Shown: positions 1-6,063, counted from the first letter of the stretch. The stretch is DNA of 7,478 nucleotides from an uncultured Ruminococcus sp. (GCA_947178195.1 CAMWXM010000136.1:1-7478); one strand, 5' to 3'. Numbers and translations are program-made. The notes: generated from the sequence alone by a model not told the origin.

Positions 1-112
1 TTACTATATTAACCTCATTTCTATAATTTTATATATTATATCATATTTTGTGAAATTTGTATATGGTGTGTAAGGAAAATTTTTAAATCCACAGCTTTAA
101 CATTAAAAAAGT

Positions 113-175
113 AATGTCCCTACAATTACTTATCTTGTAGTATTTGTATATACATATTAGCTTTGTAGTGACATT
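113..175. repeat. Imperfect inverted repeat, possible integrase-binding or attachment region
   Basis: Positions 113-125 (AATGTCCCTACAA) are the reverse complement of 163-175 (TTGTAGTGACATT) with one central mismatch. Another TTGTAG lies at 135-140 and pairs with CTACAA at 120-125. A 7-bp stem, AAGTAAT at 109-115 with ATTACTT at 125-131, overlaps these. The cluster sits beyond the 3' end of the first integrase gene, where attachment sites often lie in integrative elements. No tRNA 3' end or second att copy is visible, so the function is unproven. The rest of positions 1-218 is plain AT-rich DNA in which no gene is recognised. Confidence 0.35.
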
Positions 176-210
176 GTTTTTTAGGGATTTTTGATTGGTT
201 TGCAGGTATA

Positions 211-246
211 AATTTTAAGAGAGAAGCCATATTAAAGACTTCTCTC
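211..246 (-). terminator. Hairpin terminator of the first integrase gene
   Basis: GAGAGAAG at 219-226 pairs perfectly with CTTCTCTC at 239-246 around a 12-nt loop. Read on the minus strand, the hairpin starts 31 bases after the integrase stop codon and is followed by the T-rich run TTAAAATT at 211-218. The T-run is interrupted, so termination may be leaky. Confidence 0.6.
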
Positions 247-276
247 AATAAACAAATCAGGAGCAGGAAGTAACAA

Positions 277-1455
277 TTATTTGAGAAAATTTTCCATACC
301 CAAAATAGCTTCTGACTTTAAATCTTCTGTAACATGAGTATAGGTGTCAAGGGTGAATCCGACATTGGAATGCCCTAAAATTTTTGACAGAGTTTTTACG
401 GACATCCCTGATTCCAAAGCTCTTGTAGCGAAAGTGTGCCTTAGACCATGAACATTGATTTCACGAATATCATGCTTTTTGAGAAGATTTTTAAAGTATC
501 GCTGAAAATCTCTCGGGTCAACCATAGTTCCGACTGATGAAATAAACACATATTCCGTATTAAGAAAAGAATTTTCAGCAATATATTTTTCTTGTGAAAG
601 CCTATAGTTATACAGCTTCTCAGCTATTTCCGGAAGAATGGGAATAGTTCTTTTAGAGTTAGATGTTTTGGGTTCACTTACTGTAAGAATAGTCTTTTTG
701 TCGCTGCCTTCATCATAATTTTTAATACGATTTATAGTCTGCACTACCTTAATATAGCTGCTTCCTGAAAGGTCAATATGAACATTTTCCCATTTTAATC
801 CCAGCAATTCACCTTGCCTCATACCTGTATACAGGTCAAGAAGTATAGCCATATCAAGAGGTTTATCGGATAATAAATCCTGAAGTTTCTTTTGCTCTTC
901 AACTGTGAAAAATCTCATTTCTCTTTTGGTATTCTTGGGGATAACGGTAAAATCAGAAGGATTTTTTGCAAGCATATTAAGGGAAACTGCCTGATTCAAA
1001 GCCTTATGCAGCATATTGTGAAGATTTTTCATTGTTTTAGGACTAAGTCCTCCTGTACCTGAAAGCTTACCATTTTTTAGCTTTTCATTGTAGAACTGCT
1101 GTATGGTGATTGAAGATAGGTCACATAGCTTTATACCACCAATTGAGTCCTTGATATGCCTGTGAATGTATGTTTCGTAGTTGATATATGTGGTAGGTCG
1201 GATATTGTTTTTGCAGTAAGTTTCAAGCCATGTATACAGCCAATTATACAAAGTAGTTTTGCATGGTTCAATGTAAGTGTTGTTTTTCATTTCATTAAGT
1301 AAAACATTGACTTTTTCTGAAACCTCCTTTTTAGATTTTCCGTAAAAATACTTCTTTTTGACTTTACCATCAGCAGAAGGCAATGTTACAACGCCTCTCC
1401 ATCTTCCCTTTGTATCCTTGTAAATACTTCCTTCATTGTTGCCTTTTTTAGCCAT
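277..1455 (-). CDS. int: Tyrosine recombinase/integrase of an integrative element
   Basis: This 392-residue protein is a phage/ICE-type tyrosine integrase that would cut and rejoin DNA at attachment sites to integrate or excise the element. The N-terminus (about 1-55, GSIYKDTKGRWRGVV) resembles an arm-DNA-binding domain. Residues about 65-165 form the SAM-like core-binding domain and about 180-390 the catalytic domain. Catalytic residues are visible: R213 in TGMRQGE, K263 in EPKTSNSKR, H336 and R339 in HGLRHTFATR, H362 in LGHSN, and nucleophile Y372 in DTYTHV. The length is normal for the family. The start is supported by the minus-strand Shine-Dalgarno AGGTG (complement at 1464-1468). It lies downstream of the replication gene with 89 bases between them, including a hairpin. 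The partner excisionase is probably the small gene at 2900-3073. Confidence 0.95.
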   Translation of the reverse strand: MAKKGNNEGSIYKDTKGRWRGVVTLPSADGKVKKKYFYGKSKKEVSEKVNVLLNEMKNNTYIEPCKTTLYNWLYTWLETYCKNNIRPTTYINYETYIHRHIKDSIGGIKLCDLSSITIQQFYNEKLKNGKLSGTGGLSPKTMKNLHNMLHKALNQAVSLNMLAKNPSDFTVIPKNTKREMRFFTVEEQKKLQDLLSDKPLDMAILLDLYTGMRQGELLGLKWENVHIDLSGSSYIKVVQTINRIKNYDEGSDKKTILTVSEPKTSNSKRTIPILPEIAEKLYNYRLSQEKYIAENSFLNTEYVFISSVGTMVDPRDFQRYFKNLLKKHDIREINVHGLRHTFATRALESGMSVKTLSKILGHSNVGFTLDTYTHVTEDLKSEAILGMENFLK

Positions 1456-1479
1456 AGTATATCACCTCATAAATAAATT

Positions 1480-1510
1480 TAGCAGTACAGATAATATAAC
1501 GGTACTGCTA
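1480..1510 (-). terminator. 9-bp hairpin between replication gene and integrase
   Basis: TAGCAGTAC at 1480-1488 pairs perfectly with GTACTGCTA at 1502-1510 around a 13-nt loop. On the minus strand it falls after the replication gene stop and before the integrase ribosome-binding site. Only a weak T-rich stretch follows, so it may be a partial terminator, an attenuator setting integrase levels, or a protein-binding site. Confidence 0.4.
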
Positions 1511-1544
1511 TAGTGATAATATATAAATGACTTTTTAGATTTTA

Positions 1545-2672
1545 CTAATCATGCAAAAACACGTCTTTCCCTCTGGAACGAAACCTTACCATATCAAAAT
1601 ATTTTATATCATTTGTACTGGGATTTTGAAACTCCAAAAGTGATTCTATAGATTGCATATAAGGAATATCTGTCGTTTGAATAGCAATAGGTGATAGCTG
1701 GATTTTGCTAAAATAATTCATAATGGTTGCCTGAGATTTCTTACTTGGAAAAAGTTGAGAAAGAGCATTATTAAGGCTTTTATCAGGATGCCTATGAAGA
1801 CAATTTACAAGTTTCAGCATTTTCTTTTTCTTGCTGTTAAATTTCTTTTTTATTTCCTCTTCAAGCCAGTAATGAGATAGAAAGCATGAACCATAGCCAT
1901 GAGAAAAGAGCCTATAAAATGTATCTTTAACTATTGATTCCATATTGATATAAAAATATATTAACGAATTGAATACGTCGAAATCTTTACTATTCTTCTT
2001 TATAAATTTTCTACCACAACGCAATTCCATTCTAAGCGTATCAGTATAGTAATTCTGAATTTCATCAGGATACTTTTGGTCTATAGTTGCCTGATGCTTA
2101 TTGTACAGAACAAATTCAATTCCTCTTGATTTGTTTATGATATTGACAGAATTTTCAGGCTTGAATGTCGGGCAATTTTCTTCAAGTTGAGTATTTAAAT
2201 CATATCCGTAATTAAATGAAAATCGCCTTATAGTTTTAATGTACTCCTGAATCACATTTTCAGGAATACCTGAAATATCTTTTGTAATATCAATTCTGCT
2301 GAGTGTAAAATAGTTTAATCCGTGAATATCAGGGATAATTTTTTCAAATATCCACTTTATTTTTTCATTAAAAAGCGTTATGGAACTTACAAAAGCATTA
2401 GTATTCCGAATCCTGTTAATGTATGTATTATTTTCAATAAGGCGAGAGGGATTAAAAATAATAATCAGCTTATAGCCATACTTATTACCCTTTTTCTTCT
2501 TTTCATTATCGGTACATTTTCTAAATAAAACAGTAATACCGTCTTTTTCATGTTCTAAGCATCGGTATTCATTATCATTTTTAAATCTTCGTAAGCCTTT
2601 GTTAAGACTTGTAAATTCGCTGTATGTAATTAAGCGATATAATTCGATTGTATGTATAAAATAAGTGTTCAT
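1545..2672 (-). CDS. Putative rolling-circle-type replication initiation protein
   Basis: This 375-residue protein resembles phage/plasmid replication initiators (gene II/X-like or Rep_trans-like) found in ICEs, where they nick an origin and start rolling-circle replication of the excised circle. The signs are short motifs typical of those families: LSRIDITKDI at 124-133, VLYNKHQ at 188-194 and LRMELRCGRKFIKK at 213-226. A lysine-rich stretch at 271-287 may contact DNA. The catalytic tyrosine could not be assigned with certainty. The start at 2672 has a good minus-strand Shine-Dalgarno, GGAGGT (complement at 2679-2684). Its position between excisionase and integrase fits a mobility module. 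The call rests on motif resemblance and context, not on an alignment. Confidence 0.6.
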   Translation of the reverse strand: MNTYFIHTIELYRLITYSEFTSLNKGLRRFKNDNEYRCLEHEKDGITVLFRKCTDNEKKKKGNKYGYKLIIIFNPSRLIENNTYINRIRNTNAFVSSITLFNEKIKWIFEKIIPDIHGLNYFTLSRIDITKDISGIPENVIQEYIKTIRRFSFNYGYDLNTQLEENCPTFKPENSVNIINKSRGIEFVLYNKHQATIDQKYPDEIQNYYTDTLRMELRCGRKFIKKNSKDFDVFNSLIYFYINMESIVKDTFYRLFSHGYGSCFLSHYWLEEEIKKKFNSKKKKMLKLVNCLHRHPDKSLNNALSQLFPSKKSQATIMNYFSKIQLSPIAIQTTDIPYMQSIESLLEFQNPSTNDIKYFDMVRFRSRGKDVFLHD

Positions 2673-2861
2673 TAGATTACCTCCGTTCTTTTTAGTTTAT
2701 TGTTGTCCTTAAATGAAAATTAATATCATAACATTTAAATAATATAATAAGTATATATAATAAATGTAATAGAAATAGTAAATGTAATAAAATTGGGGTA
2801 GGGGGAGCTACAGACTAATATAGGTATAAATGGGTAGTTAAAAATATTATATATACAGTAA
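2673..2861. other. Upstream region of the replication gene with tandem repeat and G-rich tract; candidate origin
   Basis: This 189-bp AT-rich stretch has no gene. TAAATGTAATA occurs at 2761-2771 and again at 2779-2789, an 18-bp period. Immediately after comes a G-rich tract at 2794-2807 (GGGGTAGGGGGAGC), which stands out from its surroundings. Repeats and a base-composition break beside a replication initiator are typical of an origin or an initiator-binding site. The replication gene's promoter must also lie here. No nick site was identified, so the origin role is inference. Confidence 0.3.
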
Positions 2862-2895
2862 AATGCGTCATGCCTGATAATTAGCATGACGCATT
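2862..2895 (-). terminator. Perfect 12-bp hairpin after the excisionase-like gene
   Basis: AATGCGTCATGC at 2862-2873 pairs perfectly with GCATGACGCATT at 2884-2895 around a 10-nt loop. On the minus strand it begins five bases after the excisionase-like stop codon and ends in ATTTTACTG, so it probably terminates that transcript and separates it from the replication gene. The plus-strand side also ends in TTAATTTTAT, so it could act in both directions. Confidence 0.75.
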
Positions 2896-2899
2896 AATT

Positions 2900-3073
2900 T
2901 TATCTATGCCTTAAATATTCCAAAACGCATTCTTTAGGAATCTTCCATCGATTTCCTATTTTAAAAGCTTCTATTTCACCATTGTGAATTAAATCAAGCA
3001 AAGTATTTTTTCCGACTTTTAAAAATCTTTGACACTCCTTAAAAGTAAGAATGTCTGGTACTCTTTCAAACAT
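2900..3073 (-). CDS. Excisionase-like helix-turn-helix DNA-binding protein
   Basis: This 57-residue protein begins MFERVPDILTFKECQRFLKV. It has the pattern of excisionase-family (MerR-like, HTH_17) domains: a first helix (LTFKECQRFL), a turn and recognition helix (GKNTLLDLIHNGEIEAFKIG) and a wing ending in NRWKIPKECVLEYL. Such proteins bend attachment-site DNA and bias the integrase towards excision, and some also repress. The start has a strong minus-strand Shine-Dalgarno, AAGGAG (complement at 3082-3087). It is the first gene of the minus-strand mobility module and is divergent from the cargo operon, so it could also regulate the shared intergenic region. The family call is good; the specific excisionase role is inferred from position. 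Confidence 0.8.
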   Translation of the reverse strand: MFERVPDILTFKECQRFLKVGKNTLLDLIHNGEIEAFKIGNRWKIPKECVLEYLRHR

Positions 3074-3210
3074 AAAAATTGCTCCTTTACAAAAAATAAT
3101 AGACTATTTCAGTGTATAACTGCTTATATTAGTGTTTATTAGTTTTCAGTAAAGTATAAAAAAGTAATTATATATTATACCCTTATAATTTGACGAAGGA
3201 GGTATAAGTC
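3074..3210. promoter_or_regulatory. Divergent promoter region between mobility module and cargo operon
   Basis: These 137 bp lie between divergently transcribed genes and must hold promoters for both directions. The plus strand has several TATAAT-like stretches (TATAAA at 3155-3160, TATATTAT at 3171-3178), but no -35/-10 pair is convincing. A related short motif, ACTGAAA on the minus strand, appears twice (complements near 3112-3118 and 3144-3150) and could be a protein-binding site. The plus-strand Shine-Dalgarno GAAGGAGGT at 3195-3203 serves the first cargo gene. Confidence 0.4.
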
Positions 3211-3321
3211 ATGAAAATCAAAGCAGAAGCAGTTTTTAAAGTACTTGAATATGCAGTGATTTTGATTAGTGGAATTACCAAGTTTTACAAGAATGAACAT
3301 TCTGACAAAAAGGAGAAATAG
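3211..3321 (+). CDS. Small 36-residue hypothetical peptide, first gene of cargo operon
   Basis: The product is MKIKAEAVFKVLEYAVILIS followed by GITKFYKNEHSDKKEK. A near-perfect Shine-Dalgarno, GAAGGAGGT, sits 7 bases before the ATG. The middle (about 9-26) is hydrophobic and could form a membrane-associated or amphipathic helix, and the C-terminal tail is lysine-rich. The next gene starts 3 bases after the stop, and its Shine-Dalgarno lies inside this reading frame, suggesting translational coupling. No family is recognised. It may be a leader peptide, a small regulator, or conceivably a substrate of the downstream modifying enzymes; none of these is shown by sequence. Confidence 0.6.
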   Translation: MKIKAEAVFKVLEYAVILISGITKFYKNEHSDKKEK

Positions 3322-3324
3322 CCT

Positions 3325-3606
3325 ATGTTTACAAATCGTTACATAACCAAAGGAGTACAGTCGGAAATACCGGCTGTACTTCAGATTTTTATGTGGGACT
3401 GCATTTCAGCGTTGCCTGAGCCAAAGGATTATTTACAAATTTTTCGACTTTCATGTGTAGATGGAAAGCAAAAAATAATTCATGAGCAGGAGCAACCTGA
3501 ATTCAAACGTGAATATATTTTAACAGTTCCAAATCCAATTACAGCAAAGGTTTATGTCATTGACAGTGACACATACTCAACAATGCTTTTAGCAGAAGAA
3601 TATTAG
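3325..3606 (+). CDS. DUF960-like protein of unknown function
   Basis: This 93-residue protein begins MFTNRYITKGVQSEIPAVLQ. It matches from memory the DUF960 family of small Firmicute proteins, whose N-terminus has the form F-x-N-R-Y-x-T-K-G-x-x-x-E-I-P, followed by a WDCI/LP and DYLQIF segment. There are no membrane segments or catalytic motifs, and its role is unknown. It appears soluble and mixed alpha/beta. The Shine-Dalgarno AGGAG at 3311-3315 lies inside the preceding small gene. A hairpin follows the stop codon before the amidoligase gene, so it may be more highly expressed than the downstream enzymes. The family call is fairly secure, but no function should be inferred from it. Confidence 0.8.
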   Translation: MFTNRYITKGVQSEIPAVLQIFMWDCISALPEPKDYLQIFRLSCVDGKQKIIHEQEQPEFKREYILTVPNPITAKVYVIDSDTYSTMLLAEEY

Positions 3607-3618
3607 ACAAACACAAAT

Positions 3619-3656
3619 CCCTCTCGGTCACAATTCCGAGAGGGCAATTTTATTTT
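3619..3656 (+). terminator. 9-bp hairpin with T-rich tail; intra-operon terminator or attenuator
   Basis: CCCTCTCGG at 3619-3627 pairs perfectly with CCGAGAGGG at 3636-3644 around an 8-nt loop, followed by CAATTTTATTTT. This is a plausible intrinsic terminator after the DUF960-like gene. The T-tract is interrupted and no obvious new promoter lies between it and the amidoligase, whose Shine-Dalgarno begins 14 bases after the stem. Partial termination with readthrough is therefore likely. Confidence 0.7.
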
Positions 3657-3658
3657 AT

Positions 3659-3663
3659 GGAGG
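3659..3663 (+). promoter_or_regulatory. Ribosome-binding site that fixes the amidoligase start
   Basis: GGAGG lies 8 bases before the ATG at 3672. An earlier in-frame ATG at 3657 overlaps this site and has no Shine-Dalgarno of its own, so initiation at 3672 is preferred. Confidence 0.8.
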
Positions 3664-3671
3664 AAATCAAA

Positions 3672-4766
3672 ATGGATGAAAAAATCATATGCATGCACTG
3701 TGGAGAGATAATTGAGGAAGAGGATTATGAAACAATTAACGGTGAACCAATATGTCAGGAGTGTTTTGACAGATATTGCACTACTTGCGACCATTGTGGA
3801 GCTGCTATATGGGATTCGGATTCTTACGGTGATGAATCTATAATACTTTGTTCTGAGTGCTATGACACTCATTATACACGCTGTAACGACTGTAATTGCG
3901 TAATTCACTATGATAATGCATACGAATATAATGGCGAATATTATTGTCGTGAATGCTATGATGAAGTTCGCAGCGGCGATTCAATTAACGATTATAGCTA
4001 TAAACCAACACCTATTTTTTATGGCAGCAATTCAAGATATTTTGGTGTGGAGCTTGAAATTGATATTGGTGGTAAGGACAGTGATAATGCTGATGAAATA
4101 CTTGAAATTGGCAATTACTCTGCTGAACATATTTACATAAAATCTGATGGCAGTCTTGAAGATGGCATGGAAATAGTAACCCACCCAATGACCTTAGATT
4201 ACCATCTGAACGAATTTTGTTGGAAAGATATTATGCGTGAGTGTATCAGACTTGGCTATCGTTCTCATCAGACTTCAACCTGTGGATTACATATCCATGT
4301 TAATCGTGCTTCATTGGGAAAAACGTTAGATGAGCAGGAAGAAGTTATCGGTCGCATTCTGTATTTTGTTGAGCATCATTGGAATGAAATGCTTAAATTC
4401 TCACGCCGTTCAGAATACAGCATGAATCGCTGGGCTGCTCGTTATGGTTATGAAAACGAACCGAAAGCAATTCTTGACAAGGCAAAGAAAGGCGACAAGG
4501 GCAGATATGCAGCAGTCAATTTACGAAATTATCATACCGTGGAATTCAGAATGTTCAGAGGCACGCTCAAATATAATACGCTTGCAGCCGCATTACAGAT
4601 GGTTAATCGAATCTGTAATGCGGCTGTTTCTATGTCTGACTATGAAATTGGTAAACTTTCGTGGTCTGATTTTGTATCGGAAATCACGGAATCAGAATTG
4701 ATTCAATACCTGAAAGAACGTCGTTTATATATTAATGAAGAAATCAATACAGAGGAGGAAGTTTAA
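3672..4766 (+). CDS. Amidoligase (Amidoligase_2 family) with three N-terminal zinc-binding repeats
   Basis: This 364-residue protein is a predicted ATP-dependent carboxylate-amine ligase with a glutamine-synthetase-like fold; its substrate is unknown. Residues 7-95 hold three CxxC-x17-CxxC units (C7/10/28/31, C39/42/60/63, C71/74/92/95), LIM-like zinc knuckles that may bind a protein or nucleic-acid partner. The catalytic region (about 122-320) shows the family motifs: YFGVELEID at 123-131 with probable metal ligands E127 and E129, SDGSLEDGMEIVTHPM at 158-173, CGLHIHVN at 204-211 and YHTVEFRMFRGTL at 287-299. The C-terminus is acidic. Its stop is one base before the amidotransferase start, and the latter's ribosome-binding site lies inside this gene, so the two are co-translated. 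The family and operon link are well supported; the reaction in the cell is inference. Confidence 0.9.
   Translation: MDEKIICMHCGEIIEEEDYETINGEPICQECFDRYCTTCDHCGAAIWDSDSYGDESIILCSECYDTHYTRCNDCNCVIHYDNAYEYNGEYYCRECYDEVRSGDSINDYSYKPTPIFYGSNSRYFGVELEIDIGGKDSDNADEILEIGNYSAEHIYIKSDGSLEDGMEIVTHPMTLDYHLNEFCWKDIMRECIRLGYRSHQTSTCGLHIHVNRASLGKTLDEQEEVIGRILYFVEHHWNEMLKFSRRSEYSMNRWAARYGYENEPKAILDKAKKGDKGRYAAVNLRNYHTVEFRMFRGTLKYNTLAAALQMVNRICNAAVSMSDYEIGKLSWSDFVSEITESELIQYLKERRLYINEEINTEEEV
4752..4758 (+). promoter_or_regulatory. Ribosome-binding site that fixes the amidotransferase start
   Basis: GAGGAGG lies 9 bases before the ATG at 4768, inside the end of the amidoligase gene. This start gives a protein beginning Met-Cys, as class II amidotransferases require. 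A longer frame from 4735 would bury the cysteine and has no Shine-Dalgarno. Confidence 0.85.
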
Positions 4767-4767
4767 T

Positions 4768-5739
4768 ATGTGCGCATTATTTGGATGGCTTGATTGTGGG
4801 AAAAATCTTTCTCACAGGCAACTTAAAAAGCTTACTCAGGAGCTTGCAAACGCTGCTGAAGAACGTGGAACGGATGCAAGTGGTATTTCATATGTGGAGA
4901 ATGGTGAAATTAAAATTTACAAAAAGCCTAAGCCAGCTCATAAAGTGAAGTTTGATTTCTCCAAGGATATCACTGCAATCATGGGTCATACTCGTCTGGC
5001 AACTCAGGGTAATCAAAAATATAATTTCAATAATCATCCGTTTTATGGTAAGGCTGACAAAAGCTTTGCCTTTGCTCATAACGGCGTACTTTACAATGAT
5101 AAAGAGCTGAAGAAGGAGAAAAAGCTTCCTAAAACTCATATTGAGACGGACAGTTATGTTGCTGTGCAATTGATTGAACAGCAAGGAAGATTGGATTTTG
5201 AATCATTGAAATCAATGGCAGAAGATGTTCAGGGCAGTTTTACTTTTACAATTCTTGATGAAGAAAATACACTTTACTTTATAAAAGGCAGCAGTCCGAT
5301 GCACCTGATTTACTTTGAAAAGATTGACCTTTATGTTTATGCTTCAACTGAAAGTATAATGAAGAAAGCACTTAAAAAATCAGGTATGAATCAGTATAAA
5401 TATCAAATTATCAAGATGAATGAGGGCGATATTATTTCAATAGACAGGTCTGGTAAAATTGACTGTACTGAATTTAAAGTAAGTGAACTTAGATATTTGC
5501 CAGACTTGAACTATACGAATATTGCGGATTACTACACCTGTGAAGAAGAAATGCTGCTTGAAATATGTGGTTGCTTTGGAGTGTCGGAAGAAGATGTCCT
5601 GCTCCTGCTGGAATATGGTTATACGTCTGACGATATTGAGGAAATGCTGATGGATTTCGATTTGCTTGAAGATACTTTATCAGGCATAAGAGACATTAAT
5701 GAAACAGAGGATTTATTTGAGTATTGTGAAAAAAAGTGA
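4768..5739 (+). CDS. Stand-alone class II glutamine amidotransferase
   Basis: This 323-residue protein is an Ntn-type glutaminase predicted to release ammonia from glutamine. After Met removal, Cys2 of MCALFGW becomes the nucleophile. Other GlmS/PurF-type motifs follow in order: ERGTDASG at 32-39, MGHTRLATQG at 72-81 with R76 for glutamine binding, NNHPF at 88-92, FAHNG at 102-106 with the oxyanion residues N105 and G106, and ETDS at 126-129 with D128. The canonical HTRWATHG reads HTRLATQG here. No synthetase, isomerase or phosphoribosyltransferase domain follows, so ammonia must go to a partner, most simply the amidoligase one base upstream. The tail at about 245-323 is very acidic and helical, with LLEYGYTSDDIEEML resembling a small helical adaptor; its role is unknown. 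The enzyme class is secure; the partnership is inferred. Confidence 0.93.
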   Translation: MCALFGWLDCGKNLSHRQLKKLTQELANAAEERGTDASGISYVENGEIKIYKKPKPAHKVKFDFSKDITAIMGHTRLATQGNQKYNFNNHPFYGKADKSFAFAHNGVLYNDKELKKEKKLPKTHIETDSYVAVQLIEQQGRLDFESLKSMAEDVQGSFTFTILDEENTLYFIKGSSPMHLIYFEKIDLYVYASTESIMKKALKKSGMNQYKYQIIKMNEGDIISIDRSGKIDCTEFKVSELRYLPDLNYTNIADYYTCEEEMLLEICGCFGVSEEDVLLLLEYGYTSDDIEEMLMDFDLLEDTLSGIRDINETEDLFEYCEKK

Positions 5740-5762
5740 AATTTCCATAGGGTTGAAGTATA

Positions 5763-6023
5763 ATGAATATTAAAGAGATAAAGCCACAGAATTTAAGGAG
5801 TGTTTATCTGGAAATTGCTGAAGCTTATGATGTAGAAACTGCCATAAAAATTCAAAAATTATTCGGAGGGCAAAAAATTACATTTCCTAAAAAACTTTTT
5901 AACAATGCTTATATGAATACATACATCAGGGAAAATTATAACATAAAAAATATACGTGAACTTACACAAAAATTTGGCATTTCTGAAAGGCGTATAAGAC
6001 AAATTATAAGTAAATTTAAATAA
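5763..6023 (+). CDS. Mor-like transcription activator family protein
   Basis: This 86-residue protein resembles the Mor/C family of phage Mu-type transcription activators. The N-terminal half has the family pattern (NLRSVYLEIAEAYDVETAIK, then FGGQKITFPK at 34-43). The C-terminal half ends in a helix-turn-helix, IRELTQKFGISERRIRQIIS at 64-83, for binding DNA. The start has only a modest Shine-Dalgarno (AGGG at 5749-5752), 23 bases after the amidotransferase stop. It is the last gene of the cargo operon and is closed off by a strong terminator. It could regulate the operon or other element genes, but its target is not visible. Mor proteins are dimers that bind near promoters; whether this short version activates or represses is unknown. 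Confidence 0.82.
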   Translation: MNIKEIKPQNLRSVYLEIAEAYDVETAIKIQKLFGGQKITFPKKLFNNAYMNTYIRENYNIKNIRELTQKFGISERRIRQIISKFK

Positions 6024-6025
6024 TT

Positions 6026-6063
6026 AAATAAGGCTGTTTACTCTCAAAACAGCCTTATTTTTT
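6026..6063 (+). terminator. Strong intrinsic terminator of the cargo operon
   Basis: AAATAAGGCTGTTT at 6026-6039 pairs perfectly with AAACAGCCTTATTT at 6047-6060 around a 7-nt loop, ending in six T residues at 6058-6063. It begins two bases after the Mor-like stop codon. Because of the A-rich 5' side it may work in both directions. Its right arm overlaps the left inverted repeat of the second integrase unit. Confidence 0.92.

Larger units (their letters stand above)
219..6063. mobile_element. End of an integrative element: integrase, Rep, Xis and cargo operon
   Basis: A tyrosine integrase, a replication-initiator-like gene and an excisionase-like gene lie together on the minus strand, with a cargo operon running away from them on the plus strand. 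This layout is common at the integrase-proximal end of ICEs and mobilizable islands in Firmicutes. No relaxase, coupling protein or type IV secretion gene is present here, so self-transfer cannot be claimed. The outer limits are not defined: no attachment-site duplication is visible, and the given bounds simply enclose the recognisable module. That it is mobile DNA is well supported; the class of element and its true ends are inference. Confidence 0.55.

Noticed and set aside
1..218. tRNA gene or tRNA 3' end as the integration target at the left edge
   Set aside because: No T-arm consensus or cloverleaf pairing was found in this AT-rich stretch.
2322..2528. Plus-strand 68-residue reading frame
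   Set aside because: It lies wholly opposite the replication gene, has no ribosome-binding site and has low-complexity AT-driven composition.
204..2830. Shared AGGTATAAA word at 204-212 and 2822-2830 as an attachment-core duplication
   Set aside because: Nine AT-rich bases with unrelated flanks are expected by chance, and the second copy lies inside the mobility module.
3657..3671. Earlier in-frame start for the amidoligase
   Set aside because: The ATG overlaps the GGAGG that serves the ATG at 3672 and has only terminator T-tract upstream.
3603..3908. Minus-strand 101-residue reading frame
   Set aside because: It is antisense to the terminator and the zinc-binding part of the amidoligase, with no start signal and no family resemblance.
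3910..4140. Plus-strand 76-residue reading frame, and a similar one at 4444-4701
   Set aside because: Both are out-of-frame shadows inside the amidoligase coding region.
4735..4767. Earlier in-frame start for the amidotransferase
   Set aside because: It lacks a Shine-Dalgarno, overlaps the amidoligase, and would put 11 residues ahead of the Met-Cys that must be at the N-terminus for catalysis.
4888..5184. Minus-strand 98-residue reading frame
   Set aside because: It is antisense to the amidotransferase catalytic domain and has no start signal.
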